A stretch of DNA of 64,000 nt from Leptidea sinapis. Its lineage: Eukaryota > Arthropoda > Insecta > Lepidoptera > Pieridae. Shown in pieces: positions 35,693-47,131 of this stretch. Where the stretch lies: assembly GCF_905404315.1 (NCBI RefSeq), contig NC_066282.1, positions 5,108,501 through 5,172,500 of the forward strand. Reading direction: 5' to 3'. Position 1 is the stretch's first letter; the number at the start of each line of letters is the position of its first letter. The translations under genes were made by a program, and so were the position numbers. A model generated the notes under the pieces. It was not told where the DNA came from and did no database searches. It saw only the letters and a program-made list of their open reading frames with translations.

Positions 35693-36060
35693 CTAATCTA
35701 TACTAATATTATAAAGCTGCAGTGTTTGTTTGTTTGTTTGTTTGAACGCGCTAATCTCTGGTACTACTGGTCCGATTTGAATGATTTTTTCAGTGTTGGG
35801 TAGTCCATTTATAGAGGAAGGCTATCGGCTATGTGTTTTTTTTTCAAAATTAGGGATCCGTAATAAAATTGCTATTTTGTAACACAAGGTGTAAAATCGA
35901 AAACCTATTTTTGCGTGCGCTGCAAAAACTATTGACAATAGAACAAAATGATGTACAGGCTATACAATAATAATAATAAAGGGAATATTTTATTACTTAT
36001 AAAACTATCACGTGAATTATACTTTATATGGCAAAACAACGTTTGCCGGGTCAGCTAGTA
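35693..36060. mobile_element. Helitron-like repeat ending CTAGT
   Basis: It starts CTATACTAATATTATAAAGC with a TGTT microsatellite at 35725-35745, contains CTAATCTCTGGTACTACTGG, and ends GTTTGCCGGGTCAGCTAGTA. The right end is the reverse of the CTAGCTGACCC family, so those repeats may be one family read in two directions. Confidence 0.5.
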
Positions 36061-37049
36061 TATAATATACCACGGCGCAACATACATAATTAACATTACA
36101 CAATGCCAATGCCAATGCCAATTTAAATGTATAATAAGCTACCAGAACACTTAAAAATAAATAGAAAAGAAAATCGAATCTATTGCTACTATAATCGATT
36201 GACAAGTCGTAAACATTCAGCCATGCTTGGCATAAACTCCTTAGTATTTTTAATATTAAACCACTGGCGAACACATAAACTAACACATCAAAATTGGTCA
36301 TAGATTATGTGGCTGCCAGGTCGTCTATTCACTAGTCTATGGTCTAACAGGATTCATTTAGTCGATTCGTGTGCCGTTAAAACAAAGTCGCGACCAGGGG
36401 CTCATAAAAACGAGATAATCTCCAACAAAGCGTCAGAACAAGTTTCAGAAAATAGAATATAATTTCTAATTTTCTCTCGTTGATTTTAATTAAAAATGGT
36501 CCCGAGAGAGACGACGATATTAAAAGGACGGGGTAGAAACGGGATGGGTATAAATTAGTCGGTTACCGGGCTAAATAAATTAGAAGTGATTAAGGGAACC
36601 CGGTTGGGAACATGTCTTTGATTTTAATTAACACAATCATAATTATATGGACACGCTGATGATATAAGTGATGTGCTTTTGTATTTATTATGATATAATT
36701 TTTGTTTTAGTAATCCTAAGCCAGTTTTTAGTATCTAACGAATATGAATTTAATAAAATAATAATTGTGATTTTTTATTATTTCTAAAATCTTTTGCAAC
36801 ACGTACGGTATCTATCTATACAATGGATATGATGAAATAAATTTATCAAAGGTTATTTTGCTCTTAAAGAAAACAAAAAAGATATATAACTGAAATAGCT
36901 TTGAAAATAAGTAGTCGCAAAATATCAGTTTCAGTCCATATATTAAACTTAATAATGAATTTAAAAGTTTTCAAGTTGTACTCCTCGAAATGGTAGCTGC
37001 CATAATATTATCTTGGATCATTTATACGTCTAGATAGCCTATGCCAGCT
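36061..37049. other. unrecognised DNA, partly GC-richer
   Basis: The stretch 36360-36610 shows no match to repeats in the window and is less AT-rich. An 8-fold degenerate GCCAAT run lies near 36105. No gene was seen. Confidence 0.4.
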
Positions 37050-37620
37050 GTGAAAACGTCGAACAAGAATGAGTTTAGAACTAACCTCTATTTTGAGCAA
37101 TTCATGCACACTAACACAAAGTGTCATACAAATCGCGAGTGTAAGACGTAGCTTGTAACGCACACTATACTAATATTCGTGGTCCGTTTTTATTGGTGGT
37201 CAAACAGAAAAAGACTATCTAGTCAGTACGGACTAGTAAAAAATAAGGAATCCGTGTCACCTTACATAACAGTGTATCACCAAAACAAGCTGATTAACGT
37301 GTAAATACGTAGCCCCACGCACACACTTACACTACTATAGGCCGATAGGCGGCCATTTTGAGAATTGTCATCGTCTGTGACAGATCAGTTTGCGTCCCAA
37401 TATAATATTTTAAAAATGCCGTCGTGTGTTGTGAAAAAGTATAAAAACTATACTATATAAGTATTTTTGGCAATATATGATTATTTAAGGGAGAAAAAAT
37501 TGTGTAACTAGTATCCCCCGTAACCGCACACACATTAGCATAACGGTGCTTCACTTGCTAATATCTCGGCTCGAAGTCCTTTTTTTTACTCATCCGTGCT
37601 AGTCATCTAAACAGAGATCT
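37050..37620 (+). mobile_element. family B repeat split by a P-like MITE
   Basis: Bases 37050-37226 carry the family B body up to CTATCTAGTCAG. The duplicated CTAGTCAT resumes at 37599 past the MITE. Confidence 0.65.
37227..37598 (+). mobile_element. P-superfamily-like MITE with THAP remnant (copy 3)
   Basis: This 372-bp unit has 8-bp flanks CTAGTCAG and CTAGTCAT. The THAP-like start reads MPSCVVKKYKNYTI then a stop, so the second Cys is lost. The first base of the left terminus is mutated (T for C). Confidence 0.85.
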
Positions 37621-38049
37621 GTCAACAGAATAAACTGTTGTTGTTTTTGCTTATATTATTTAATATAAACATAACAAAAGTATATCTATTAAATTTGTAT
37701 TAAACTACCAAGAGTTCAATTCTTTGATACTTAGTCGGAAAATTATTTATTGCAAATACCAAATTTGTTCTGCCAAGTAACAAAATACTATGGCATTGAA
37801 ACAAAACTATAAGTCGATATAATTTAAAATTGATAGTCGGTCAGTTTTGGAAGCGAATCTTAAGTGGATCATGCAAATAGCTCATGACCAGCTGAAGAGG
37901 ATACAAAATGTTTCTACTCCGAACAAGAAGTCACAAGAGGTAAATTAAAATAATTAAAAACTCGTTAACATGGCGAAGTGACGCCATGACAGAAGAGCAA
38001 CATGGCGTCCCGGGCTTTTGTCAACAAAATCAAGACCGCTAATCACCAC

Positions 38050-38200
38050 TTTTTAGCGCAGTATGCCTTGGTTGGGCGCCATTTTCTGTCTTGAAGCAGT
38101 AATGTGTGAGTATCATTGTTTCAGTCTGAACGACGATAACTGACGAGGGATTTGTGATGCTGCATTGAATTTTCGGTTCAACCAAGAATACTGAGCAGCG
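38050..38200 (+). mobile_element. family A, very degenerate copy
   Basis: Only phrases such as CTTGAAGCAGTAATGTGTGAG and AATACTGAGCAGCGG betray it. Confidence 0.4.
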
Positions 38201-38948
38201 GAGCCAGAAGAACTCAAAAACTACTCAGGTTCAAACATTTCCTGAAGACTTTCATTGAAAATAAGGTTTGAGTACCAGACATGCATACACAGGCAGGAGA
38301 TACTTGGGGGACGAGTAGGCCGTCAAAAGTTATAAAATATACTGATTGTATTCAATTCTATTGTACTAAACATAAAATATATTATAATTAAATACAATTT
38401 ATATCAAGTAAAGTTGCCATGTGTAACATAGATTCTCCTTACGATAAATTAAATGACACTAGTGCGAATGAGACAGCTGATAGCTCTAATGAGGAGAGAG
38501 TAAGAGATGACTACAGTTATTGTATTAAAACAAACGGTCGCCTTGGGTCCTCCGCGAACAGTTTTGGTGAGGTTTAATTTAGTCTGGCTTGATGTTTTAA
38601 TGCCATAGGGAGAAAAGGGGGTGGAGGGAGATACTAAGTATCTATTTGAGGGTTGTATAACGGAGTTAATAAATTCCTAGAGTTAATAATTCTCTCTTGT
38701 TTCTGTATGAATAATGATTTAGATAGCTGTGTTTGTGTTTAACTGACTTACATTGTTTCAGTTACTTATTGATTTTCGAGGGTTGAATTGCATTTGTCAG
38801 ACACGAATATGCTTGTTTTGGTAGTTCGAAATCATACGAGAGAATATACCCCTGAATTTCCTTCGATCGCTTTGACTATTTTTCAGCGATAATTTTCAGG
38901 TGCTATACGGTTTGTTTTATTTTTTAAGACGATCAAGACGTTCATGGA

Positions 38949-39072
38949 ATGGTGTGTGTTACGCCCTGCCTAAAACAATGAAGTGCCGCTCAGGTTTATT
39001 GATTTAACCTAAGCTTCTGAGCAACATTGTAATTGCGATAGTCACTTTAAGGCATAAGACGTTAAGAGAAAA
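38949..39072 (-). mobile_element. family A fragment
   Basis: It contains TTACGCCCTGCC, AGTGCCGCTCAGG and GGCATAAGACGTTAAG. Confidence 0.6.
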
Positions 39073-39254
39073 TATTAGCTGCCATTTTTCCATACAAACG
39101 TTGTCGCATCTATTCCTTTGTTTTTAACCCTAGATCAAAATTATTTTGAATTTTTGAATATCATCATTGTCGGACTGATGATCGTATCGCCCCCGTTAGC
39201 GCGACCGTATGTTGTTTCAGAGTTCTTACATCTGAAATCGGCCTCAGTAAAATG

Positions 39255-39494
39255 TCTCATTTACAACGGCGCCTTTTACTGCCGTGAAGCAGTGATGTGT
39301 AAGTATTATTGTGTTACGGTCTGAAGGGCACCGTAGCTAGTGAAATTACTGGGCAAATTAGACTTAACATCTTATATCTCAAGGTGACGAGCGCAGTTGT
39401 ACTGCCGCTAAGAATTTTGGGATATTTCAAGAATCCTGGCAGTGCAAATACCATCCGCTAAACGTCCTGCTCGTCTCATCCCTTATTGTCATAA
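39255..39494 (+). mobile_element. family A SINE-like repeat, 5'-truncated
   Basis: It runs from AACGGCGCCTTTTACTGCC to CATCCCTTATTGTCATAAAA. It is truncated at its start and abuts the candidate exon at 39495 with its A-run. Confidence 0.75.
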
Positions 39495-39567
39495 AAAAAG
39501 TAATTCGTCATGCTCGCTAAAACTGTCATGGCTTGTGGCGGGGTCCTTGGGCGAGTTGTTGCTGTCC
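39495..39567 (-). other. candidate upstream coding exon (unproven)
   Basis: This is a short GC-rich island in AT-rich DNA. On the minus strand it follows an acceptor-like tract (ccctcgatcatattttag). One frame reads DSNNSPKDPATSHDSFSEHDE, a low-complexity acidic/Ser composition like the linker before many insect homeodomains. It lies 5.8 kb upstream of the homeobox exon in the correct orientation. Against it: there is no donor at the end of the open stretch, and the poly-T end of a family A repeat follows at once and brings in a stop codon. It could be a real exon broken by insertion, part of another gene, or chance. Confidence 0.25.
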
Positions 39568-39699
39568 CTAAAATATGATCGAGGGAGGTGATGGCTGGAT
39601 GATTCTGTCAACGAGAACTCTGCTCTATTTTGTTATTTTTTTCAGTGCATATAGGTTCATAAATCTTGCGCTTTTTTGTTTATTTTACATTTCTTTACT

Positions 39700-39845
39700 T
39701 GCTGGAAAACAGGAAAGGTCCGAAGCACCCGGAACCGCGTCTTCGTGCGGAAGAATTATGTTTGTAAGGCTAGAAGCAAGTGGAATTCTGTTGTCTCTGC
39801 CTATCCCGACGGGAAACAGGCGTGAGTGTGTGTATGTGTATTTGT
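39700..39845 (+). mobile_element. SINE-like 3' end
   Basis: TGGAATTCTGTTGTCTCTGC, GGGAAACAGGCGTGAGTG and a GTGTATGT tail resemble a tail common in lepidopteran repeats. This is from memory of such sequences and not from another copy here. Confidence 0.4.
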
Positions 39846-40861
39846 TGTAATTGAAAAAACATTAATTGATCATGAAATATTTAGTTTAAATCTAAAAGTT
39901 ATATTACTCCAAATAATATTTTTTTCCACAAACGAAGAAAATATTTTTTTTTGAATCATCAATTATGATTAATTAATAATTATTTTATTTAACCGACAAT
40001 AATACGACTCGTACGCTCTAGTCACTATCTCTCTACGAGCAAGGTCACTTGCATATATTAACGCCTTAACATTGCACGATATCACAATACCTATTTTGTA
40101 AATTGCCATCGCGGAACGAATATTCTTTTGCGAAGCATTAACATTACTATTGGGGGAACCCATTCATACGTCTGGAAAAATCTAATAAAGATTTTATCAT
40201 AGCAATAATAGTTGCTATCTGAATCAACTCTGAATTATAACCCCGACTACCAAGCTGGATGCTACGTAATGGAATAAACGCAATCTTATATTGAATATGA
40301 ACATTTAATGTTGGTCTTGTAGATTGTTTATCTCAAAATATTGTTATTGTATACGTTTAGATGCAGTTGTAAATGTGAATTGGAGGGTTCCGTACTGGTG
40401 AATTGATACATGTCATTTAAGGCGACACTAAATGCCAGCGACCTTGAGCGATATGAGTTCACGGCTGCCGGCCCGCCATCTATGTAACAAAGCCAATATT
40501 TTCAAAATTCTTACGTGGAAAACAGTTTATATGGTTACAATCCTCGTTATTCACGTCTAATCTGAATAAATGAACCTACACAAAAAAGAACAAGCTATAA
40601 GAATAACTTTTCTGAGAGAAGTACCAAAAAAAATGAGTCACGCCATGCCAAAAAACTTGTTTAACTTCAAAGAAATGTGATAGTTCAAAAAGGCTCGGAA
40701 GTGTTAACTATAACCAACAGCAAGCATTAGCAACCTACAAATAAGACTTAAGGATATGTGTAACAGGATTAAGTAGTGTTCATAGCTCGAAATGCTATAA
40801 TTTCACCACAAAACTTGTCTAAAAACACCATGTTTGCGTGTTTTCTGCTTACTCTTCGCCT

Positions 40862-40998
40862 TAAGTTCCTGTATCCCCTAGCTGGGGCAGAGGGCATCCA
40901 CAGTACATCTCCATCGCGATCGGTCCTAAGCATCTCTTTAGATTTCGCTCCAGATCATTCCGATGTCTTTCGCTTCGTCAATGACAGTCCGCCGAAAG
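40862..40998 (-). mobile_element. RTE-like LINE tail fragment
   Basis: On the minus strand a short frame resembles the RTE C-terminus (RSRWRCTVDALCPS). It abuts a family N LINE. Confidence 0.5.
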
Positions 40999-41375
40999 GT
41001 TTCAAATTCAAATACTTTTATTCAAAATAGGATTCAAAATCACTTATTGAACGTCAAACACTACCACCCATTCAAAATAGACTGCCTCAAACTCAGCGGG
41101 TTTCTTATATAAAAATATGGATTACAATTTGATATCGTACAATAAACATTTCTAATTAAAGAGCCTGAGGGTGTTCGCTTTATTCCCAGTCTGTGGTATC
41201 ATTAAGATAATCGTTTATGCTATAGTAACCTTTCCCACACAAATGTTTTTTAACAATTCTTTTAAATTTCGTAACACACTTGTTTTGTACATTTTCTGGG
41301 ATCATATTGTAGAAGCACATAAATTTGTTTGGATGGCCATGTTTGCGTTTTCCTTGAGGGTTCCAGTCTAGGGAT
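40999..41375 (-). mobile_element. LINE family N 3' end
   Basis: The minus strand reads NVQNKCVTKFKRIVKKHLCG and GYYSINDYLNDTTDWE, then stops. It ends in the TTTGAATTTGAA tail. It is homologous to the larger copy at 63085. Confidence 0.75.
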
Positions 41376-41510
41376 TACCTAAACCTTTTTCCTTAAAGGC
41401 CGGCAACGGTCTTGTGATTCCTCTGGTGTTGCAAGAGAATGTGGCCGGCGGTGATCACTTAACACCAGGTACTCTCGTTTTTCCTCCTATTCCATAAAAA
41501 AAAATACCTC
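41376..41510 (+). mobile_element. family J LINE tail
   Basis: TTCCTTAAAGGCCGGCAACG, GTGATTCCTCTGGTGTTGC and a final A-run. Confidence 0.7.
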
Positions 41511-42119
41511 GGTATATGGTTGAGATTCCTCCTGAGTGTGTGACCTATCCAGACCCATTTGCGGCATTTTATCTGATGGTCGATTCGGACTTTGGATTGT
41601 CGGTTGGGACTTCATGACAGCATTGCCAAAGATGATCGTTGGAAATTTTGTCGGGCAAGTGAACACTCAGGATATTGCGAAGGCACCAATGTTAAAGTAA
41701 TAAAAAACATAATTGATGTACTGTACTCCATAACTCTTGGTTTTCTTAATCAATTTACATTTGTTTAACTTATTCGTGTAAGTTATTAGTCTTTTTATTT
41801 ACATCCCTTCTAATATTATAAATGTGAATGTAAGATTATTTGTTACGCTTTTACGCCGGAGCTACTGAACTGATTTTGGTGAAATTTTGTTATTTATTTG
41901 TTAATCGGCGATGCTTATATTATGTGTTTTTTTTTCAGGTATAAGTTTTTGAAGCTGAGAATCCTTCCGACTCTAACATGCAGTTTTACGTTTAATAATT
42001 TTTTTAATAATTTCATCATCGACTTCCACATTCCACAACCCTCCCCGCTGCAAGACTATCAAAATTAAAAAGCACCAAAAAGTAATTAAGTTCATGTTTT
42101 TGCCTATTTTTATGTAGTC

Positions 42120-42310
42120 TTGGAAAATTATTGGATAATATTTTGATATCCAAATAATAACACAAATAAAACTGACAACAAAATTTGGGGACTCAACCGA
42201 ACTCGACCTCTCGCGTTCCATGCGAGCGCTCTTCCAACTGAACCAACCGTTCGAGTGTCGTATCGTTGGTAAAATTTTGTATGCTTTGTTCAACTCTCAG
42301 GTTGTGGCAT
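42120..42310 (-). mobile_element. tRNA-like repeat (family U), second copy
   Basis: It has a left arm with ACACAAATAAAACTGACAAC and a mutated tRNA-like core at about 42188-42254. It is followed by TTTTGTATGCTTTGTTCAAC, which is shared with 28225. Confidence 0.65.
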
Positions 42311-42364
42311 CATCTACAGGATCTACAGGCGCTCTTGCCAATCTAAACAATTCTTTATGTTTTA

Positions 42365-42580
42365 AAGTGGTAACGCTCACTTCTGGGATTAATTACACAA
42401 ATAAAACTGAAAACATTATTTTACGAACGATGCGGGACTCGAACCCGCAACCTCTCGCGTTCCGTGCGAGCGCTCTTTCCAACTGAGCCACCCGTTCGAG
42501 TAAAGTATCGTTTAAATTTTGTTTTCAGTTTTATTTGTGTAATTAATCCCAGAAGTGAGGATTATCACTTTAAATATAAC
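42365..42580 (-). mobile_element. tRNA-like gene between inverted repeats (family U, best copy)
   Basis: Arms of about 50 bp (CTCACTTCTGGGATTAATTA and its complement, continuing through ACACAAATAAAACTGAAAAC) flank the tRNA-like core at 42424-42497. The arrangement is that of a MITE carrying a pol III unit, or two repeats inserted in opposite directions. Confidence 0.75.
42424..42497 (-). tRNA. tRNA-like sequence, probably a pseudogene
   Basis: A 74-base cloverleaf can be folded: D stem GCTC/GAGC, anticodon stem CTCGC/GCGAG, and T arm GCGGG-TTCGAGT-CCCGC, all perfect. The acceptor stem pairs at five positions plus one G-T. The A box TGGCTCAGTTGG and B box GGTTCGAGTCC match consensus. Position 33 is C instead of T. 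The anticodon by position is GGA, yet the variable loop is short, unlike a Ser tRNA. It lies in a repeat, so a working tRNA is unlikely. Confidence 0.5.
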
Positions 42581-42604
42581 AAGTTATCCAAATAATATGT
42601 ACTT

Positions 42605-42840
42605 AAGCTTAACTAAGCTAGAGGTCCCGGGTTCGAATCCCGGTAGGTGAAAGCATTTATATGATGAATATAGATGTTTGTTTTCGAGTCATGGATATTT
42701 AAATGTATTTATGTATGTTTAAGTAAGTATATTGTATTAAATATATCATTGTCTTGTAACCCATAACACAGGCTATATGTGCTTAACTTGGGGCAAGATA
42801 ATTTGTGTAAAAAGTGTGTCAATATTATTATATTATTATC
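42605..42840 (+). mobile_element. tRNA-derived SINE-like repeat (family S)
   Basis: The B box CCCGGGTTCGAATCCCGG is intact. The body GTATTTATGTATGTTTAAGT and GGCTATATGTGCTTAACTTG is shared with 15670 and 31990. Confidence 0.7.
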
Positions 42841-43439
42841 ACACTTGGACTCATAGAATAATAAAAGTCAACAAACCCTAAAAATCCACTCTCAGCCAGA
42901 TAAATTGTCCAAGGTGTTGACTTCGTGGGTGGAAGTAGGTGGTTGGTTTCCAGTTAATATAATTGGATAATTTTTAAATTATAGTCCGAGATAACTGGTC
43001 CACAGATAAAGACATTATACGTATTGGTTTAAGCGGAAATCATTTTGGAGCTGTTATTGCGGTACTCTTATAAGAGTGCTATAGCAGCCACGTAATCTTA
43101 CTGCGGCTTAACCTTATACAGGATGCGCGATATTAGATAATTTCATAACAAAAAGAGGCAAAGATCCTTCACATAAGATTTATCTAAGTGAAAACTTGTT
43201 GACGCGTTGGGTAGGGGAAAATCTTATGGGTTCACGTCATCGACATGCTGGCGCACGCAATAAATAAATAATGAAAAATAAATATACATTTATATAGTTA
43301 GACACTTTTTGGATGGGTGAAATCTCGTGAGTTCGCGTCACCGAAATGCTTAAAGCAGTATACCTGTAGCTATACAGCTGACGTATTGTGCAACATTAGT
43401 GCTGTGTATATCTTATAAGTGAAATTGAATATGGATTTA

Positions 43440-43950
43440 GTGAAAAGTTAAAAGTTTGCTCTTAATAGTGATTTTCATTTTGCTCTTAATAGTTATTTTC
43501 ATTATTATAACACTAGAAATAAGGGATTGCTTGTAACTAATTCTAGTAGGCTTCATAATATACATAATAGCTTTAAGGGTAAATGTATACACTTCTCTAA
43601 TAAATTCCCAGCCACTGTTCAGGCATTATCTATAAATAAATTTAAATGTTTTATAAAAAAATGGCTCTGTCGTAAATGCTATTACTCCACTGCTGAATAT
43701 CTAAATGATCGGACAGCCTGGGCCTAGATTGTGATTATTTTATAGCGATAGAAATGACTGTACACTATTTTATATTTTTATTGAAAAGAGCGCAAAAAAA
43801 GAATGCTGGGAGAGTTTCTTGCGCCGCTTCTTCTCTCTCAGAGCACCATTTCTTTCCGAAGCGGTAGTAGTATCGAGTAGTTATTAGAAATGACATCAAA
43901 AAGAATTCTAAGGGTATCAATTTGAGAAAAAAAATGCCTTTTTTATGTAT
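43440..43950 (+). mobile_element. LINE family K 3' end with coding remnant
   Basis: A plus frame reads YYNTRNKGLLVTNSSRLHNI, FSNKFPATVQALSINKFKCF and STAEYLNDRTAWA with a stop at 43726. This is the reverse-transcriptase C-terminal tail of a CR1/jockey-like element. The 3' UTR follows, with CTTGCGCCGCTTCTTCTCTC. Confidence 0.75.
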
Positions 43951-44589
43951 ATTATTATATTCACTGTGCATTGTTGAAATTGCGAAATTGAATTTTGTTG
44001 AGATTGAGACAGAGAATGTGTTTGAGAAATTAAATGCCTAAAAATAAATAAGTTTTAAAAATAAATTGAAATAAATATATTTTTTTAAACATTATGAAAT
44101 TTCAAATTTTAATACTCAAAGTTTTCACTTTTATCCGCAGTTTCTAAAACATTTTTTTTTTTCATTTGTAGTAATTTCAAATGTTTGTAAGTGGATAAGT
44201 AGATTTAAAATTCAATGGTTGCTCATCTGAAAATTTGAATGATTATTCAGTTAATGTTACTTATCTGTGAGTGCCTTCAAAATTTATCCAGTTGTATCAA
44301 AGATCAATTGGTAGCTAATAGACAAAAACTTTGAAATTAGTTCTCTGGTATGATAACTCTGTAAAATATCGTAAGCCTTCATTATCGGTATGTATTTTCA
44401 AGGAAAATATTTGCAGGCTTTTATGATATAAGTTACTAACACATATTTACTTATAATAAAAATAAAAATCGCCTTTATTTTTCTACTACAACAATATTTT
44501 TTTATATCTTACTCTAGTTTGAACTATATCTATGATTTTTAATTAATTTAATATGTTATTATACTAGTTCAATTTTATTAGTATTTAAA

Positions 44590-44830
44590 AGTAGTAGTCG
44601 CTTCTGTAGCGTAGGCCTCTCCTTAATCCTTCCAAACATCACTTTCTCGTGCCGTCCGCATCCAATGGGATCCACATCTGTTGTTGAAGATGTCTCTCCA
44701 TCTCTTACGTGGTCTCCCTTTTCTCCTTTTTTCCTCTCGTGGTACTCACTCTGTTAAGCGCTTCGTCCATCTATTACTGTCCATCCTGCAAATATGTCCT
44801 GCCCAGTGCCATTTTGAGGAGCCTTATTCT
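44590..44830 (-). mobile_element. RTE-like LINE coding fragment
   Basis: The minus strand reads RKGRPRKRWRDIFNNRCG and HWMRTAREKVMFGRIK, an RTE-type C-terminal region distinct from 16695. Confidence 0.6.
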
Positions 44831-46299
44831 ATTCTGTGCATTTACTATTTTTGTTTTTCTTCTTATTTTTTAAATTACTATATATACTCACTATTAAAAA
44901 AAGATTAAATATTCACAGAACACACACATTAATGCATTTACATGAAACACAAAAACAGATAACAAATAGGTTTATATTTAAAAATCAATCGCAAATTCAG
45001 AATAAATATGAATTAAGTACAACTTTCTCTACTACACGATATTTGGTAACACAAATTTCTGAGTAAAACATACAAAAATTAATCACAAGTTTGTTGGGCG
45101 CGTCGGTTACCGCGTATAATTTACCTTCGATACCTGGAAATTAATTTGGCGATCACTGCCAATAATAAAGTTATAATTTTGATGCAAACCACGCAGGTTA
45201 CTCGACCACGCCCTCGGCTGCGCTTTCACAAATGCTGTTTAAAATTGAAACAATGTTGGGGTGTTGTCAAATACATTTATCAATTTCTCATTATGCTGTT
45301 TTATATTACACTGACACCGTACAAGCTGAAATAAATTCCATCGTATCCAAAATCCCGTAGCTCTACCCAAAAGGGTGGCAACGCTCCTCTGGTGTTTTAA
45401 GAGAGTGTTGGAAGCGGTGAACAATTACCATCACAGGTTACAGGTCACCCGACTAACGGGAACTATTTACAGTAATAAAAGTATTTATTCCACTCTTAAC
45501 AAAACCAATCCTTAAATAACTTAATTAATATTTTCAAGAGAACCTTTCAATTCAAACGCTCGATAAGATCTGTCTAAAAACTGCAGCGCTGCGTCTAACA
45601 CGAACACTTGGCAGAAAACGGCCGGAAATGACCGGTTATCAAATATTTCCTTTTATGCGTTACTCATGCAAGTCAAATGAGATACTCTTTTTTTAATTCA
45701 ATGAAATACATATTTTGATTGTTATTATCATTAAATAATAATGCTTATTATTATAAATATATAATATACTATTTGAAAATCATAACACTAGGCTTTTTTG
45801 TTGTCGTCCAAATGGTTTAATAAGAATTTCTAAAGGATCTCGATTTTTTTTACTGATGCACAATGGACCTCAATGCTGCAGAGGCTAGAGGGAAAGGAAG
45901 AGAGGCATTCAGTTTTAGTTCCAAGGAACAGTCCACTTATAAGTCAAATTTTATATGAACTACCTGTTACTGTGTATCCAGGTTGATATCGTTTGTGTAT
46001 TCTTAATATCTAGAATATTCTTAAGGATTTTGTTTTAACTAAAAAATAAACTTTATTACAGCTGTAACGGGTGTTTTTATACTAGAAGGGGTAAATGGGC
46101 AATCGGCTTACTCTGATAGGGGAAGAATAAATAATTCCATTGTAAAAGGGAACTTCAAAAAATCGTATAACTACTAACCTTATATACTACCTTAACACTT
46201 TCCTGGACTTAGTAAGTTAGTAGTAGAACTTAGTTTTATAAGAGTATCTAAAGAGGTAGAAATCACTAATAACCAAGTTTCGCGTAATGATCATTTTTT
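44831..46299. other. unrecognised DNA with one LINE scrap
   Basis: Bases 45363-45462 are a family J tail fragment (GGGTGGCAACGCTCC). Otherwise no repeat or gene is recognised. Confidence 0.4.
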
Positions 46300-46435
46300 T
46301 ATACATAATTGGAGGACAAACAACTTTTTGGGTGACATGACGCCAAGTGATTATCCCCGCCCACACTCTTATGTAACATACGAGCATTGCCGACCACAAA
46401 GCTAACTTATGGTTATTTTGAAGGTATCCAAAATA
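46300..46435 (-). mobile_element. family J LINE tail, diverged
   Basis: GGAGGACAAACAACTTTTTG, CCAAGTGATTATCCCCGCCC and GAAGGTATCC mark the reversed tail. Confidence 0.55.
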
Positions 46436-47131
46436 GAAAGAAACAGTACAATAAAAAAAAAGTTTAATTTTTTTCTTATTCTTTATAAAAAGGATCAAAA
46501 TCAATTAGTCACTACTTTAATATTTAAGTAATTAGGATATTATATAAAGTCTAAATTAATAATATAATGTTGATTTATAATATTCTACGCAAATAATCAT
46601 AATCGATTCAAAACATACGAAATTGTATAAACTGGAATAAAATAACTGTCATTACAATAAAACATCATAACAACGACTGAATATGAAGATAACTGTAAAT
46701 ATAATACGTAAAAACATCAAAGCTCTGACACTCTTGTCGATAAAATTTAATGATCACAAGATGAAGACATCGTCAGATACTCGATTACGAAAGCCTTCGG
46801 ACGTTTCCGAGAACTGGCTGTTGGGACGCAAGCGCCTTAATTGATTTTGAACAATTTATACACTTCAAAGAGTGCGAATTACTTATGTGCATATAAAGAA
46901 GGACATTTCTGGAACCACTGATTATTTGAATGAATATTCAACTATTTGAAAGATGCGTTCATAATTTTTAAATTAACTATAAATTATCCTATTATTTATT
47001 GTACTATACGTTATATTGTACTCATAAGTAAATAATTTTGATCCTTTTTTATAAAGATGAAGAAAGACAAAAAGGAATTTAAAAGGTAGGTGTGGTGTAC
47101 ACGTATTTTGACAAAACACATGTAAATTTAT
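46436..47131. other. unrecognised DNA
   Basis: A GC-richer patch at 46735-46850 matches nothing in the window. No gene was seen. Confidence 0.4.

Noticed and set aside
36017..36301. 94-codon minus-strand frame with membrane-like segments
   Set aside because: It overlaps a repeat end; hydrophobic composition follows from AT-rich sequence and no homology is evident.
42424..42497. Functional tRNA gene
   Set aside because: C at position 33, imperfect acceptor stem, anticodon and variable loop that do not fit one amino acid, and membership of a decaying repeat family.
43527..43727. 66-codon plus-strand frame as a small host gene
   Set aside because: The same peptide recurs at 52535 and 56190 as part of a LINE 3' end.
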